Shown piece after piece: positions 14,982 to 22,519 of a stretch of DNA of 28,549 bases. The notes under the pieces are model-generated. The model did no database searches, was not told the DNA's origin, and saw only the letters and a list, made by a program, of their open reading frames with translations. Both the position numbers and the translations under genes were made by a program. The stretch's first letter is position 1. Every line of letters begins with the position of its first letter. The DNA is from Archaeoglobi archaeon (GTDB lineage Archaea; Halobacteriota; Archaeoglobi; Archaeoglobales; Archaeoglobaceae), in contig QNUZ01000004.1 in assembly GCA_004347865.1 (NCBI GenBank), positions 1-28,549 on the forward strand, in the 5' to 3' direction.

Positions 14982-14991
14982 CTTTATAAAT
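14982..14991 (+). promoter_or_regulatory. TATA-like box for the MetE-like/MarC operon
   Basis: 'ctttataaat' is centred 26 bases before the ATG at 15012, with no clear ribosome-binding site between them, so the message is probably leaderless. Confidence 0.5.
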
Positions 14992-15011
14992 CAATATGAG
15001 ATAGTATAGGC

Positions 15012-15959
15012 ATGCTAATTGATGACATCGGAAGTTTTCCCCTACCGCCAGGAATAGACAGAGAATGGATTGAGAGGAATTTTTGGAGTAAAGAATACGA
15101 GGAAATGGTTCAAAGAGCCTTTTTGATGAAATCAAAGTACGTAGAAGTTCCAAACTATCCCCAGTTCAGGGACATGGTTAGAATGTTTCTGGATCCGATG
15201 AAGGATCCCGAGCTTCAGGATGATGCCTATCTGATATCCGAAAAAGCCGCCATAATTCCCGAAGTAGAACTTGTTGAGAAAATAAAGGTTGAAAAACTGA
15301 GAGTTTGCATCACGGGAATATTTGAGCTCTATTACAGGGAATTTGGAGGAGTGATTTACGATGATGTTCTGCATAATTTCGCAGAATCGGTTTACAGGTT
15401 TGCAAGGAATGCCACGAAGTACGACAATGTTGTATGCCTGAGCTTCGACGAACCCAGCTTGGGCGTTGCCCCAGATTTACAGCCGGCCAGAGAACAGATC
15501 GAGAGTGCTTACGATTTCAAGCTCAATGTCGACACGCAGGTCCACCTGCATGAACCCCTCTTTTACGACAGGTTCCTTGAGACGGGGATAGAGATAATAG
15601 GAATCGAAGCTGCCCGTGATCCTAGGAAAATGGACGCAATAGATGTTGAAGTGCTAGAATCTGCCGAAAAAAGGATTAGAATAGGCGTTGCAAGAACGGA
15701 CGTAGACTGCATAATTTCCGAATTTAACGAGAGGCATAACGTGAACGCCTGGAGGAGCGAAGAGCTTTCCTTGCTGGCAGTTGAGGAACTCGAATCTGCA
15801 GAGAAAATTTTGGAGAGGTTGAAAATTGCAAAGAAAAAGTTCGGAGATCTGTTAAGCTACATCGGGCCGGACTGCGGTTTATTCGCGTTTCCATCACAGC
15901 GAGCTGCCTTAAAGCTCCTTGAAAACGTTAAAAGGGCAAAAGAACTATGGACTACCTGA
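15012..15959 (+). CDS. Short MetE-like (core methionine synthase) methyltransferase
   Basis: The 315-residue protein corresponds to the C-terminal catalytic barrel of cobalamin-independent methionine synthase, without the N-terminal folate-binding half. It opens with 'DDIGSFPLP' and has 'SFDEPSLG' (144-151). The zinc site appears to be His178, His180, Glu199 and Cys288 ('VHLHEP', 'GIEAA', 'IGPDCGL'). In MetE the second position of the His-X-Cys motif is Cys643 (E. coli); here it is His, an unusual change. Archaeal short forms are thought to take the methyl group from a corrinoid protein or methylcobalamin and pass it to homocysteine; the variant site means another thiol or methyl acceptor is possible. 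The 3' end overlaps marC by 13 bases. Confidence 0.8.
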   Translation: MLIDDIGSFPLPPGIDREWIERNFWSKEYEEMVQRAFLMKSKYVEVPNYPQFRDMVRMFLDPMKDPELQDDAYLISEKAAIIPEVELVEKIKVEKLRVCITGIFELYYREFGGVIYDDVLHNFAESVYRFARNATKYDNVVCLSFDEPSLGVAPDLQPAREQIESAYDFKLNVDTQVHLHEPLFYDRFLETGIEIIGIEAARDPRKMDAIDVEVLESAEKRIRIGVARTDVDCIISEFNERHNVNAWRSEELSLLAVEELESAEKILERLKIAKKKFGDLLSYIGPDCGLFAFPSQRAALKLLENVKRAKELWTT

Positions 15960-16567
15960 TGTACTTCTTCAAGTGCTTTCTGACATTTTTCGTCATCGTT
16001 GACCCGCCGGGAAATCTGCCGATATTCATTGGTCTCACTCAGAGACTGAGAGATGAGTTGAGGGAGAGGATATCGAAAAGGATGACAATAATAGCCCTTT
16101 CGATACTGATTGTAACAACCGTTTCAGGTGGCCTCATACTCGATTTCTTCCACGTTTCGATAAACAGTCTGAGAATTGCCGGTGGAATACTGCTTTTCAT
16201 AATCTCCGTCGACATTCTTCTCGGAGCCCACGGTAGAGAGGAGTACCGCAAAAGAGCTGAGGAGAGCGCTGATGTAGATTCTTTGGCAGTATTTCCTCTG
16301 GCCCTGCCGCTGTATACGGGTCCAGGAGCGATTACTGCTGGAATCGTAATTTACTCACAGGCTTCAGACTTAATTTCTAGGCTGATCGTCGTTGCAAGCG
16401 CGATCCTGGTTTATGTGATCGTAAGGTTGACCCACATCTACAGCGGATTGATAATAAAACTGCTTGGAAAAAGCGGCGCTGATATAGTCGCAAAAGTGCT
16501 TGCAATATTCCTCGCAGCAATCGGGGTGGAATTCGTTCTAGAGGGCTTTAGGGCCGAATTTGCCTGA
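15947..16567 (+). CDS. MarC-family integral membrane protein
   Basis: The 206-residue protein has six hydrophobic segments and the MarC/UPF0056 signatures 'FFVIVDPPGNLPIF' (~14-27) in TM1 and 'PLALPLYTGPGAIT' (~115-128) in TM4. These are the two half-helix-like motifs repeated in the family. MarC proteins were once linked to multiple antibiotic resistance in bacteria, but that link has been withdrawn; some are proposed amino acid transporters or channels. The gene overlaps the MetE-like gene by 13 bases on the same strand, so the two are co-translated, and converges with the next gene with a 20-base overlap. Confidence 0.88.
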   Translation: MDYLMYFFKCFLTFFVIVDPPGNLPIFIGLTQRLRDELRERISKRMTIIALSILIVTTVSGGLILDFFHVSINSLRIAGGILLFIISVDILLGAHGREEYRKRAEESADVDSLAVFPLALPLYTGPGAITAGIVIYSQASDLISRLIVVASAILVYVIVRLTHIYSGLIIKLLGKSGADIVAKVLAIFLAAIGVEFVLEGFRAEFA

Positions 16568-16961
16568 TAAAAATTTTGCACTGGTCTCCACAATCAGGAA
16601 AAGCTTCTACTTCTATTCCAAAAGCCATGAAAAAGCCTTCGATAAACCCCTTGCAGATTTTATCTGACTTCAGAGCCTCGAGAGCATTTACGGGACAAGA
16701 TAAGAATAAAAGCCCGTCTTCACGCTTCTCGATCTTTACTCCCGAAATCATTGACAAAAAAGTTGCAACCTCTCCGAACCCCCTTAATCTCAGGTTTTCC
16801 GCGATGTATTTCCCCCTCTCCTTCCCATAATCATAGGAGATCCTGTAAACCTCCTCCCCGAGCTTTTCACTGAGAACAGACACCAGTCGATGAGCGAGCA
16901 GCGGTCTGGTTTTCGAAAGTTTGATCAGCCTCCACTTCTGGGCTATTTTCTCCTCCTTCAT
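16548..16961 (-). CDS. Small cysteine-containing protein, ATC-hydrolase/V4R-like
   Basis: I do not fully recognise this 137-residue soluble protein. Its C-terminal half reads 'LLFLSCPVNAL', 'KICKGFIEGFFMAFGIEVEA' and 'DCGDQCKIFI'. A Cys-Pro, a helix with 'EG', and a closing 'C-G-D-x-C-x-F' strand are the pattern of L-2-amino-thiazoline-4-carboxylate hydrolase-like and V4R/4-vinyl-reductase-like small-molecule-binding domains. Four cysteines (in SCP, KIC, DCG and QCK) could bind a metal or ligand. It is the last gene of a three-gene operon behind an Lrp/AsnC regulator, starting in a 4-base overlap with the membrane gene. It may be a ligand-sensing partner of that operon, but this is only inference. 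Confidence 0.55.
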   Translation of the reverse strand: MKEEKIAQKWRLIKLSKTRPLLAHRLVSVLSEKLGEEVYRISYDYGKERGKYIAENLRLRGFGEVATFLSMISGVKIEKREDGLLFLSCPVNALEALKSDKICKGFIEGFFMAFGIEVEAFPDCGDQCKIFIRQIRP

Positions 16962-17227
16962 CCTCTCACTGTGGAGAAATAGATCGCAGAAATTCCGCAG
17001 ATCTGCAAAATTATGCCGATAATGTAAAGGAGCTCAGAAAGAGACAGAGCAAAAGCGAGCACAGGCAAAGCCCCGCCCACTACGAGGGCGAAAAAGCCTA
17101 GGCTCAGGAGAAGGAGGAACCTCTGTTTTGTTCTTGCATATGCGTTGTAAACTTGAAGAATTAAGGCGCCACCGAGAAGCAAAAAAGCAGGAGTCAAAAT
17201 AAAGAGATACATCTGCAGAAGGTTCAT
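16958..17227 (-). CDS. Small membrane protein with three TM segments
   Basis: The 89-residue protein has three hydrophobic helices (~6-27, ~37-60 and ~64-83), with the basic loop 'YARTKQR' between the first two, and no recognised catalytic motif. Similar small membrane proteins are often found next to HTH regulators in Euryarchaeota. It lies four bases after the Lrp/AsnC gene and overlaps the following gene by four bases, so all three are one transcription unit. Function is unknown. Confidence 0.65.
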   Translation of the reverse strand: MNLLQMYLFILTPAFLLLGGALILQVYNAYARTKQRFLLLLSLGFFALVVGGALPVLAFALSLSELLYIIGIILQICGISAIYFSTVRG

Positions 17228-17231
17228 AAAA

Positions 17232-17660
17232 TCACCCCGGCTTCCATGCCGTCTCCTTTAGCCTTTTTGTTGCCACTATGCACTCAACCATCTCAACACC
17301 TTCGACGTTCGAAACCATGTTTGTGATATCGCTTATCTCCTCAATACTGCTCCCTCTTATTTTCAAGATAAAATTAAAGTTTCCGAATGTCTGGTAAAGT
17401 TCTATTATCTTGGGAATGTCTTTTAGCTTTTCTGCAGTCCTTCTAGGATTGCTTGCGCTCACAAGCAAAAAAGCGGTTATCTGATTGAACTTCTCGGGGT
17501 TCAGTATTACTGTATATCTCTCAATAACGTCTTTCTCGAGCTTTCTTATCCTCTTGTGTATGCTTGATACCGACAAACCTAGCTCCTCTGCAAGCTCTTG
17601 GAGTGTCTTACGCGCGTCTTCAGTAAGAATTGATATAAGCTTAATATCCTTCTCATCCAT
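17232..17660 (-). CDS. Lrp/AsnC-family transcription regulator
   Basis: The protein (142 residues from this start) has an N-terminal winged helix-turn-helix ('LQELAEELGLSVSSIHKRIRKLE') and a C-terminal RAM ligand-binding domain ('AFLLVSAS', 'YQTFGNFNFILKIRG', 'VEGVEMVECIVATK'), the standard two-domain layout of the family. Such proteins bind amino acids or related ligands and turn genes on or off, often their own operon. A GTG at 17675 would add five residues, but a TATA-like box at 17683-17693 is 27 bases from the ATG at 17660, which also gives the usual 'MDEKDIKLI' N-terminus; I prefer that start. It probably regulates the two small genes that follow. Confidence 0.88.
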   Translation of the reverse strand: MDEKDIKLISILTEDARKTLQELAEELGLSVSSIHKRIRKLEKDVIERYTVILNPEKFNQITAFLLVSASNPRRTAEKLKDIPKIIELYQTFGNFNFILKIRGSSIEEISDITNMVSNVEGVEMVECIVATKRLKETAWKPG

Positions 17661-17682
17661 GATTAAAATTTGCACTCCTAAT

Positions 17683-17693
17683 GATAAACTTTT
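17683..17693 (-). promoter_or_regulatory. TATA-like box for the Lrp/AsnC operon
   Basis: The minus-strand 'aaaagtttatc' is centred 27 bases before the ATG at 17660 and is the main reason for choosing that start. Confidence 0.45.
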
Positions 17694-17706
17694 CGCCAGA
17701 GAGAAT

Positions 17707-19578
17707 TCAGTCTATGGCTCGAAGACTGAATATTTTTACTTCTCCGCTCTCAAAAACCTTAATAAAGCATCTTTCAATGTTTTGTTCGACCGAACCGAAA
17801 ATTCTTCTCTCCTCAAAGCCGAAAAACACGTAGGAGACGTTGTACTTCTCTAGAATTTCAGCCATTTCTTCGCAGTTCCTTGAAGTGTAAAAATTCCTGA
17901 CATCCTTGGCCCTCTCCGCTATCGAATCGTAATTCCTCCGCCACTGAAACTCATGCCCCGTCCATGCCACCACTGCTGGATTTCCCGTAAAAACCGCAAC
18001 CCTTCCTCCGTACTGATAGGCGCAGAAGTATCCGTGCGTGCAACCCTCCTCAATAACCACACCTTCTCTTTCCTTAAGCCACTTAAGCGCCTCATATTCT
18101 CCATAAATCCTTGTAAAGCTCATACCATCCAGAGTAAATTCTGCAGAATGATATCGCAGCGGTGTGGCAACGATAGGATAGGCAAGGCTTACGATAAGAA
18201 GAAGTGCGATTATAGGTTTTGATTTCCCTATTCCAATGATTTTCAGCCTCAAAACTGCCCCCAGAGAAAGCAAAATCCATGCGCAAAGATAAAATTTAAA
18301 AACCGTGTTCAGTCTGGAATCAATCGCAATGAATTCGGGAATTATGAAGCAGAGCAGTGCAGTGAATATGAGTGGCGCGGAGTTATTTTTTTTCGTCATC
18401 CCAAACGCAGAGCATACGACTAGCGGGATCAGGACCGGCAGGATTGGACTGAAAAAGTAGAAGGGCAAAGAAAACGGAATCGAGTAAAAGATCAGCCTTT
18501 TCTCCTGTATGAAGGACAGATAAGCCAGAAGCAAGATTGTTCCAGAATAGCCGAGGAACTCAAGCAGACTGCTCCTTTCAGCCGGGAAAATTAAATCCGT
18601 TTTCGGGAGATTCATGGTGAGGTAGTAAGCGGCAACAAGCGGGATAGAGGCCAAAGAATAAACCAGAATGGATTTATCCCTCGCCGAAAGAGAGAAAAGG
18701 ATTGTAAGTAGAAGCATGAGAGGATAATCCCAGGAGTTGGTAGCGAATAACCCGAAAAGGATGAACGGAATGAGGAAGTTAAGTTTTTTTTCCTCCGAGA
18801 GCGGAACTGATACCAAAAAAAGCTTCATCGGAATTGCGAACACGTGGGCGTGAAGATCTGCATGAATGAAGCTGAAATAGGGGAACTCATTTATTGTCCC
18901 GCCGATAATTCTTGTTGAATTCCAGTAGTAGAGAAAATCCAAACCAACAAAAGGTCTCCGCAACAGATCTGCAAATGAGTAAGCATTTCCGGAAAACATT
19001 ACGAAGATCAGAGCAAGAAGGGCCATTCTTCGATCGTTCTCAAATATTCCGCAAATAAGAATTGCCGTGTAAGCTGGAAGTGCGGCAACTGCGATGTTGT
19101 ATCCAATTTCGGGTGGGGCAAAAGAGAGCAGGACTATTGCAGCCCCAAGCACATGCCCAAAGTAGTAATAGCAATTGAGCTTTTCATTTGCGAAAAATGG
19201 ATCGTTGGGCGGAAGAGAGGGGGATTTAAGAACGGAGTTGATGAAGGCCATGTCCATGAACTTTTCGGCATCGAAGATGCTGGGGTTTAGAAAGCGAAGA
19301 AAGATGAAAAAGAAGAAGACACTGGCAAACACAGCTTCGGTCTTCTCGATCTTAAACTGAGATTTCATGAAAATGGAATAAGCGAGGTAAGCAATTAAAA
19401 TGAGAAGAACTGTGAAGAATGCTAACTTAAAGTTGACGAAGTGTGAGAGGACAAAGGAGATCAGGGTTACCAGAAAAAGAGAAGAGAACCTTGCGAGACT
19501 GTATTTCATAAATTTCAGAAAAGGGATGGTTATCGCTAAAGAAGAGAAATAGAAGATCAGAGCGTAGTCCAAGCTCAA
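17707..19578 (-). CDS. Large polytopic membrane protein, DUF2298 (Chlor_Arch_YYY) type
   Basis: The 623-residue protein has roughly a dozen membrane helices and then a soluble C-terminal region from ~470. The family marks are the tyrosine-rich 'LNCYYYFGHVLGA' (~133-145) after an extracellular acidic stretch with 'FMDMAF', and 'NEFPYFSFIHADLHAHVFAIP', while the C-terminal part has 'WTGHEFQWR'. DUF2298 proteins are found in archaea and Chloroflexi and resemble GT-C glycosyltransferases that use lipid-linked sugars; the activity is not established. The start is TTG, overlapping the stop of the upstream glycosyltransferase gene by four bases. This context supports a role in glycan transfer at the outer face of the membrane. 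Confidence 0.82.
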   Translation of the reverse strand: MSLDYALIFYFSSLAITIPFLKFMKYSLARFSSLFLVTLISFVLSHFVNFKLAFFTVLLILIAYLAYSIFMKSQFKIEKTEAVFASVFFFFIFLRFLNPSIFDAEKFMDMAFINSVLKSPSLPPNDPFFANEKLNCYYYFGHVLGAAIVLLSFAPPEIGYNIAVAALPAYTAILICGIFENDRRMALLALIFVMFSGNAYSFADLLRRPFVGLDFLYYWNSTRIIGGTINEFPYFSFIHADLHAHVFAIPMKLFLVSVPLSEEKKLNFLIPFILFGLFATNSWDYPLMLLLTILFSLSARDKSILVYSLASIPLVAAYYLTMNLPKTDLIFPAERSSLLEFLGYSGTILLLAYLSFIQEKRLIFYSIPFSLPFYFFSPILPVLIPLVVCSAFGMTKKNNSAPLIFTALLCFIIPEFIAIDSRLNTVFKFYLCAWILLSLGAVLRLKIIGIGKSKPIIALLLIVSLAYPIVATPLRYHSAEFTLDGMSFTRIYGEYEALKWLKEREGVVIEEGCTHGYFCAYQYGGRVAVFTGNPAVVAWTGHEFQWRRNYDSIAERAKDVRNFYTSRNCEEMAEILEKYNVSYVFFGFEERRIFGSVEQNIERCFIKVFESGEVKIFSLRAID

Positions 19579-21155
19579 CTCCTCACCTCCTTAAGACTCA
19601 AATTCATCGTCGAGAGGGCTACGAGCCCAAGAACCACAGTTACAGCGTTTTTCAACGCATGATCGACGAATCCGAGTGTGAAAGCCACAGAATACGGCTG
19701 ATAAAATCCGATTATTGCAGTCAAAGCAAGCTCATATGTACCAATACCTCCGGGGGTTACAGGGATCGCCTTTACTATATTGCCAATTGCCACCGCAAGG
19801 GCTATTACTGCAATGCTGATCCCGCCAAAGCTCATCGCGAGTATGTAGCAGACAGAGATGTCAAAGAACCACACAAGTAGGGAAAGAGAAAATATCGTGG
19901 CAGAATCTCCGAGCGTCATGGCCATCTTTGCCCTCTCCATAATTCTTCCCACAAAGTTCTGCATTCTTGAAAGGACTACTATTGCAACTACAATCAGTAG
20001 AGCAAATCCAATCGCATAAAATGGTTCCATGAATCTCGTTCCCAGATAAATGGATGCAACGATCGCGATTAAAGCCACAGATAGAATATCAAAGGTTCTC
20101 TCAACGGCAATCCCACCTAAGGAACAAGTGTAGCTAACTCCCGACCTTTTGAACACATAAGCCCTCGCAAGATCACCGAGCCTCACGGGCGTTATTACGT
20201 TCACAGTCTGTCCAATGCTCACAGCCAGCGAAGAAAAGCCCGTTGAAGTTTTTTCTCCTAGCCTCTTTACAATGTATCCAAACCGGTACCCCCTTAGGAT
20301 AAATGAGGAAGCATAAAGTATGCCTGCTATTGCGAGTAGATCGAGTCTGATCATCAAAAGGCTTTCAAGGAAGTTCTTAACGCCTGTGGTCAGGATTAAA
20401 AAGCAGAGAATGGCTATTGCTAGGATCGTTGCAAAGGCAAAAAACTTTCGAGAGCGAGCGAGTTCCTCGGAGAACATCCTGAGAATCTGGAAGAACATGT
20501 ACAGAACGTCCTTTTTGAAGTGAACTTTCGTTTCTCCGCCGTGTTCCCAACAAACTGGGATTTCTTTCACCTTGTAACCCATTTTCTGAGCCAAAACTAG
20601 AACTTCTGTATCCCAGAACCAGTGGGTATCCCTGACTTTTTCACCTAGCTCAAGAATCGCAGACTTCTTGAAGGCTTTGAACCCACACTGATGATCGCGA
20701 ACCTTAGAGCCTAAAAGCAGCCGTACAAGGAAATTGTATACCCTAGACGCAAGATCTCTTTTCAGGGGTCTTTTAGCAACGCTCTCCTTCATCAGCCTCG
20801 AACCCGTGGCTACGTCGTATCCCTCTTCAATTGCGGAAACTATGTCCTTTAAATGCTTGAGGTCCGTTGAAAGGTCAACGTCCATGTACACGACTATGTC
20901 TCCAGAACAGTTTCTGAACGCATTCATAAGCGCCCTTCCCCTGCCAAGTCTCTCTTTAGAATGCAGGTGCTTGACTCTTGGATTTTTCTCCGCTATTTCC
21001 CTTGCAATTCTATCAGTTCCGTCTGTGGAACCATCTTCGGCAATAACGATCTCGTAATCGTATCCAAGCTCCCTAACGTGATTCTCAATCTTCTCAACCG
21101 CGTTTCTTAGCCTTTTCGCCTCGTTGTAAGCAGGAAGGACTATGCTAACTTTCAT
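19575..21155 (-). CDS. GT2 polyprenyl-phosphate glycosyltransferase fused to a UPF0104/flippase-like membrane domain
   Basis: The 526-residue protein has an N-terminal family 2 glycosyltransferase domain (~1-220) with 'IVLPAYNEAKRL', 'AEDGSTDGT', the metal-binding 'YMDVDLSTD' and 'DHQCGFKAFKK', which follows dolichol-phosphate mannosyl/glucosyltransferases. Residues ~235-515 hold about eight TM helices of the lysylphosphatidylglycerol-synthetase/UPF0104 type ('TPVRLGDLARAYVFKRSG', 'AVERTFDI', 'IPVTPGGIGTYE'). This pair of domains is known in haloarchaeal AglD, which acts late in N-glycosylation. It probably loads a sugar on dolichol phosphate on the inner face and may help it across. It lies between, and overlaps by four bases, the radical SAM gene and the DUF2298 gene. 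Confidence 0.88.
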   Translation of the reverse strand: MKVSIVLPAYNEAKRLRNAVEKIENHVRELGYDYEIVIAEDGSTDGTDRIAREIAEKNPRVKHLHSKERLGRGRALMNAFRNCSGDIVVYMDVDLSTDLKHLKDIVSAIEEGYDVATGSRLMKESVAKRPLKRDLASRVYNFLVRLLLGSKVRDHQCGFKAFKKSAILELGEKVRDTHWFWDTEVLVLAQKMGYKVKEIPVCWEHGGETKVHFKKDVLYMFFQILRMFSEELARSRKFFAFATILAIAILCFLILTTGVKNFLESLLMIRLDLLAIAGILYASSFILRGYRFGYIVKRLGEKTSTGFSSLAVSIGQTVNVITPVRLGDLARAYVFKRSGVSYTCSLGGIAVERTFDILSVALIAIVASIYLGTRFMEPFYAIGFALLIVVAIVVLSRMQNFVGRIMERAKMAMTLGDSATIFSLSLLVWFFDISVCYILAMSFGGISIAVIALAVAIGNIVKAIPVTPGGIGTYELALTAIIGFYQPYSVAFTLGFVDHALKNAVTVVLGLVALSTMNLSLKEVRS

Positions 21156-22225
21156 TCACACCCTCCGGGTTCGTAAATGCAACATGGCTCCTCTGCGAGA
21201 TAATCACCAGTTAAGGCGTAGGCTCTCGCCCTGCTACCCCCGCAGATGGACCTGAACTCGCATATTCCGCACTTTCCCTTGAGATTGTTTGGATCTCTCA
21301 GCTTGACAAATATCTCTGAATTTCTGTAAATCTCCTCAACGCTTCTCTCCCTTACGTTTCCAGCGGAGATCTGAAGAAAGCCGCTCGGATAGATATCACC
21401 TACATGGCTTATGAAGAACATACCCCTTCCGTCGGTAACAAAAGCTCTATGAATCCCTCTCTCGGGCTTTTCAGCTTTGATATCCAAATCAAGCCTTTCG
21501 AGGAGCTTCCAGTACAGTTCGCTAACTTTGGGCATCTCTCTCCGGTTCCTCATTATCTCAATCCTTCTGAAGTGTACGGCTGCTGAGCTTTTAACATTCA
21601 TGAATTTCCCAACATCGTAAAGCCAGCAGAGAACATCTTCGAATTCCTGGGGAGATGGCATGAGCTCGGGCCTGGCCCTTCCAGTTGGAACTATGAAGAA
21701 TACGTCCCACATCTCCGCGCCGAGTTGAACGCACAACTTCGCAATTTCCGGTAGCTCATAAATGTTATCCTTTGTAACTGTGGTGTTTATCTGGAAAGGC
21801 AAGCCCACATCCCGTGCTTTCCTTAAGACTTCGATACTCTTAGAAAATGCCCCCTTGATCCCTCTGAAGCTGTCATGCGTTTCCTCAAGCCCGTCTATGC
21901 TGATCGCAATCCTGGAAACGCCTGCATTTTTTAACTCCTCCAGCCTATCCTTACTTGCCTTCTCCGTTCCACTGAATGCAATTGAGACTCTGAACTTCTT
22001 TGAGGCTTGGGAGACGATTTCACCGAGATCCTCCCTCATCAGTGGATCTCCGCCTGTGAATACAAGCATTGGTCTGGAAAAGCTCGCGATTTCATCCAAA
22101 ACCCTAAAGCATTCCTCCTTTGAAAGCTCATTCGGGTTCCTGTTTCGAATTGCCTTAGCCCTGCAGTGCTTGCATGCAAGCATGCACGCTCTCGTGAGCT
22201 CCCAGAAGACTATAAATGGATCCAT
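21152..22225 (-). CDS. Radical SAM/SPASM protein (AhbD/NirJ/PqqE-like)
   Basis: The 357-residue protein has the radical SAM cluster motif CX3CX2C at Cys14, Cys18 and Cys21, 'TGGDPL' (the GGE-like SAM-binding motif) and 'ISIDG'. Its C-terminal SPASM region has cysteines at 319, 322, 328, 348, 349 and 356 for an extra iron-sulfur cluster. The opening 'FWELTRACMLACKHCRA' and the 'GNVRERSVEEIY' stretch resemble the group that includes AhbD (haem decarboxylase of the sirohaem route) and peptide-modifying SPASM enzymes. The substrate is undetermined. It is first in a three-gene operon with a glycosyltransferase and a DUF2298 protein. That setting argues against a pure haem role but does not exclude it. 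Confidence 0.82.
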   Translation of the reverse strand: MDPFIVFWELTRACMLACKHCRAKAIRNRNPNELSKEECFRVLDEIASFSRPMLVFTGGDPLMREDLGEIVSQASKKFRVSIAFSGTEKASKDRLEELKNAGVSRIAISIDGLEETHDSFRGIKGAFSKSIEVLRKARDVGLPFQINTTVTKDNIYELPEIAKLCVQLGAEMWDVFFIVPTGRARPELMPSPQEFEDVLCWLYDVGKFMNVKSSAAVHFRRIEIMRNRREMPKVSELYWKLLERLDLDIKAEKPERGIHRAFVTDGRGMFFISHVGDIYPSGFLQISAGNVRERSVEEIYRNSEIFVKLRDPNNLKGKCGICEFRSICGGSRARAYALTGDYLAEEPCCIYEPGGCE

Positions 22226-22252
22226 ATTCCCCGCCTTAGAAGTTCATGAATG

Positions 22253-22265
22253 TGATAAAAATTTT
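22253..22265 (-). promoter_or_regulatory. TATA-like box for the radical SAM-glycosyltransferase operon
   Basis: The minus-strand 'aaaaatttttatc' is centred about 34 bases before the ATG at 22225, leaving a short leader that holds 'ggcgggga' as a possible ribosome-binding site. Confidence 0.4.
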
Positions 22266-22289
22266 TGCAATCGTTCAACTTTTGACTGA

Positions 22290-22460
22290 AGCCCATCCTC
22301 TTTAGACTTTTCAGCTACTGATTTCCTCCCTAGCCCTGAAGGCGTGAATGTCACTGTCAGGACGGGGAGAGCTTCTGGGCTACATCTCCTTGGGGGGTTT
22401 AACCCGTGTACCGGGCAGCAAAGAGGTGTATTCTTCGCCAGCGAAGAAATGGTGATTCCG
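22290..22460 (-). pseudogene. Decayed tnpB C-terminal tail / right end
   Basis: On the minus strand one frame reads 'CPVHGLNPPRRCSPEALPV' and then 'LTVTFTPSGLGRKSVAE', which resembles the low-complexity tail found at the end of many archaeal TnpB proteins (I know the pattern as LTVTPPSG...). The DNA under the second phrase has the form 'acgccttcagggctagggagga', the usual terminal hairpin of IS200/IS605-type right ends. The catalytic part of TnpB is absent. The 294-base gap between the radical SAM and CoA ligase genes holds only this relic and the two promoters. Confidence 0.45.
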
Positions 22461-22484
22461 TGTTTGACAATTGCATTTGTTAGG

Positions 22485-22495
22485 AAAATTTTATC
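22485..22495 (+). promoter_or_regulatory. TATA-like box for the phenylacetate-CoA ligase-like gene
   Basis: 'aaaattttatc' is centred about 30 bases before the ATG at 22520; no ribosome-binding site is seen, so a leaderless message is likely. Confidence 0.4.
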
Positions 22496-22519
22496 TTTCG
22501 AGCGATTACGTGATTTGTC

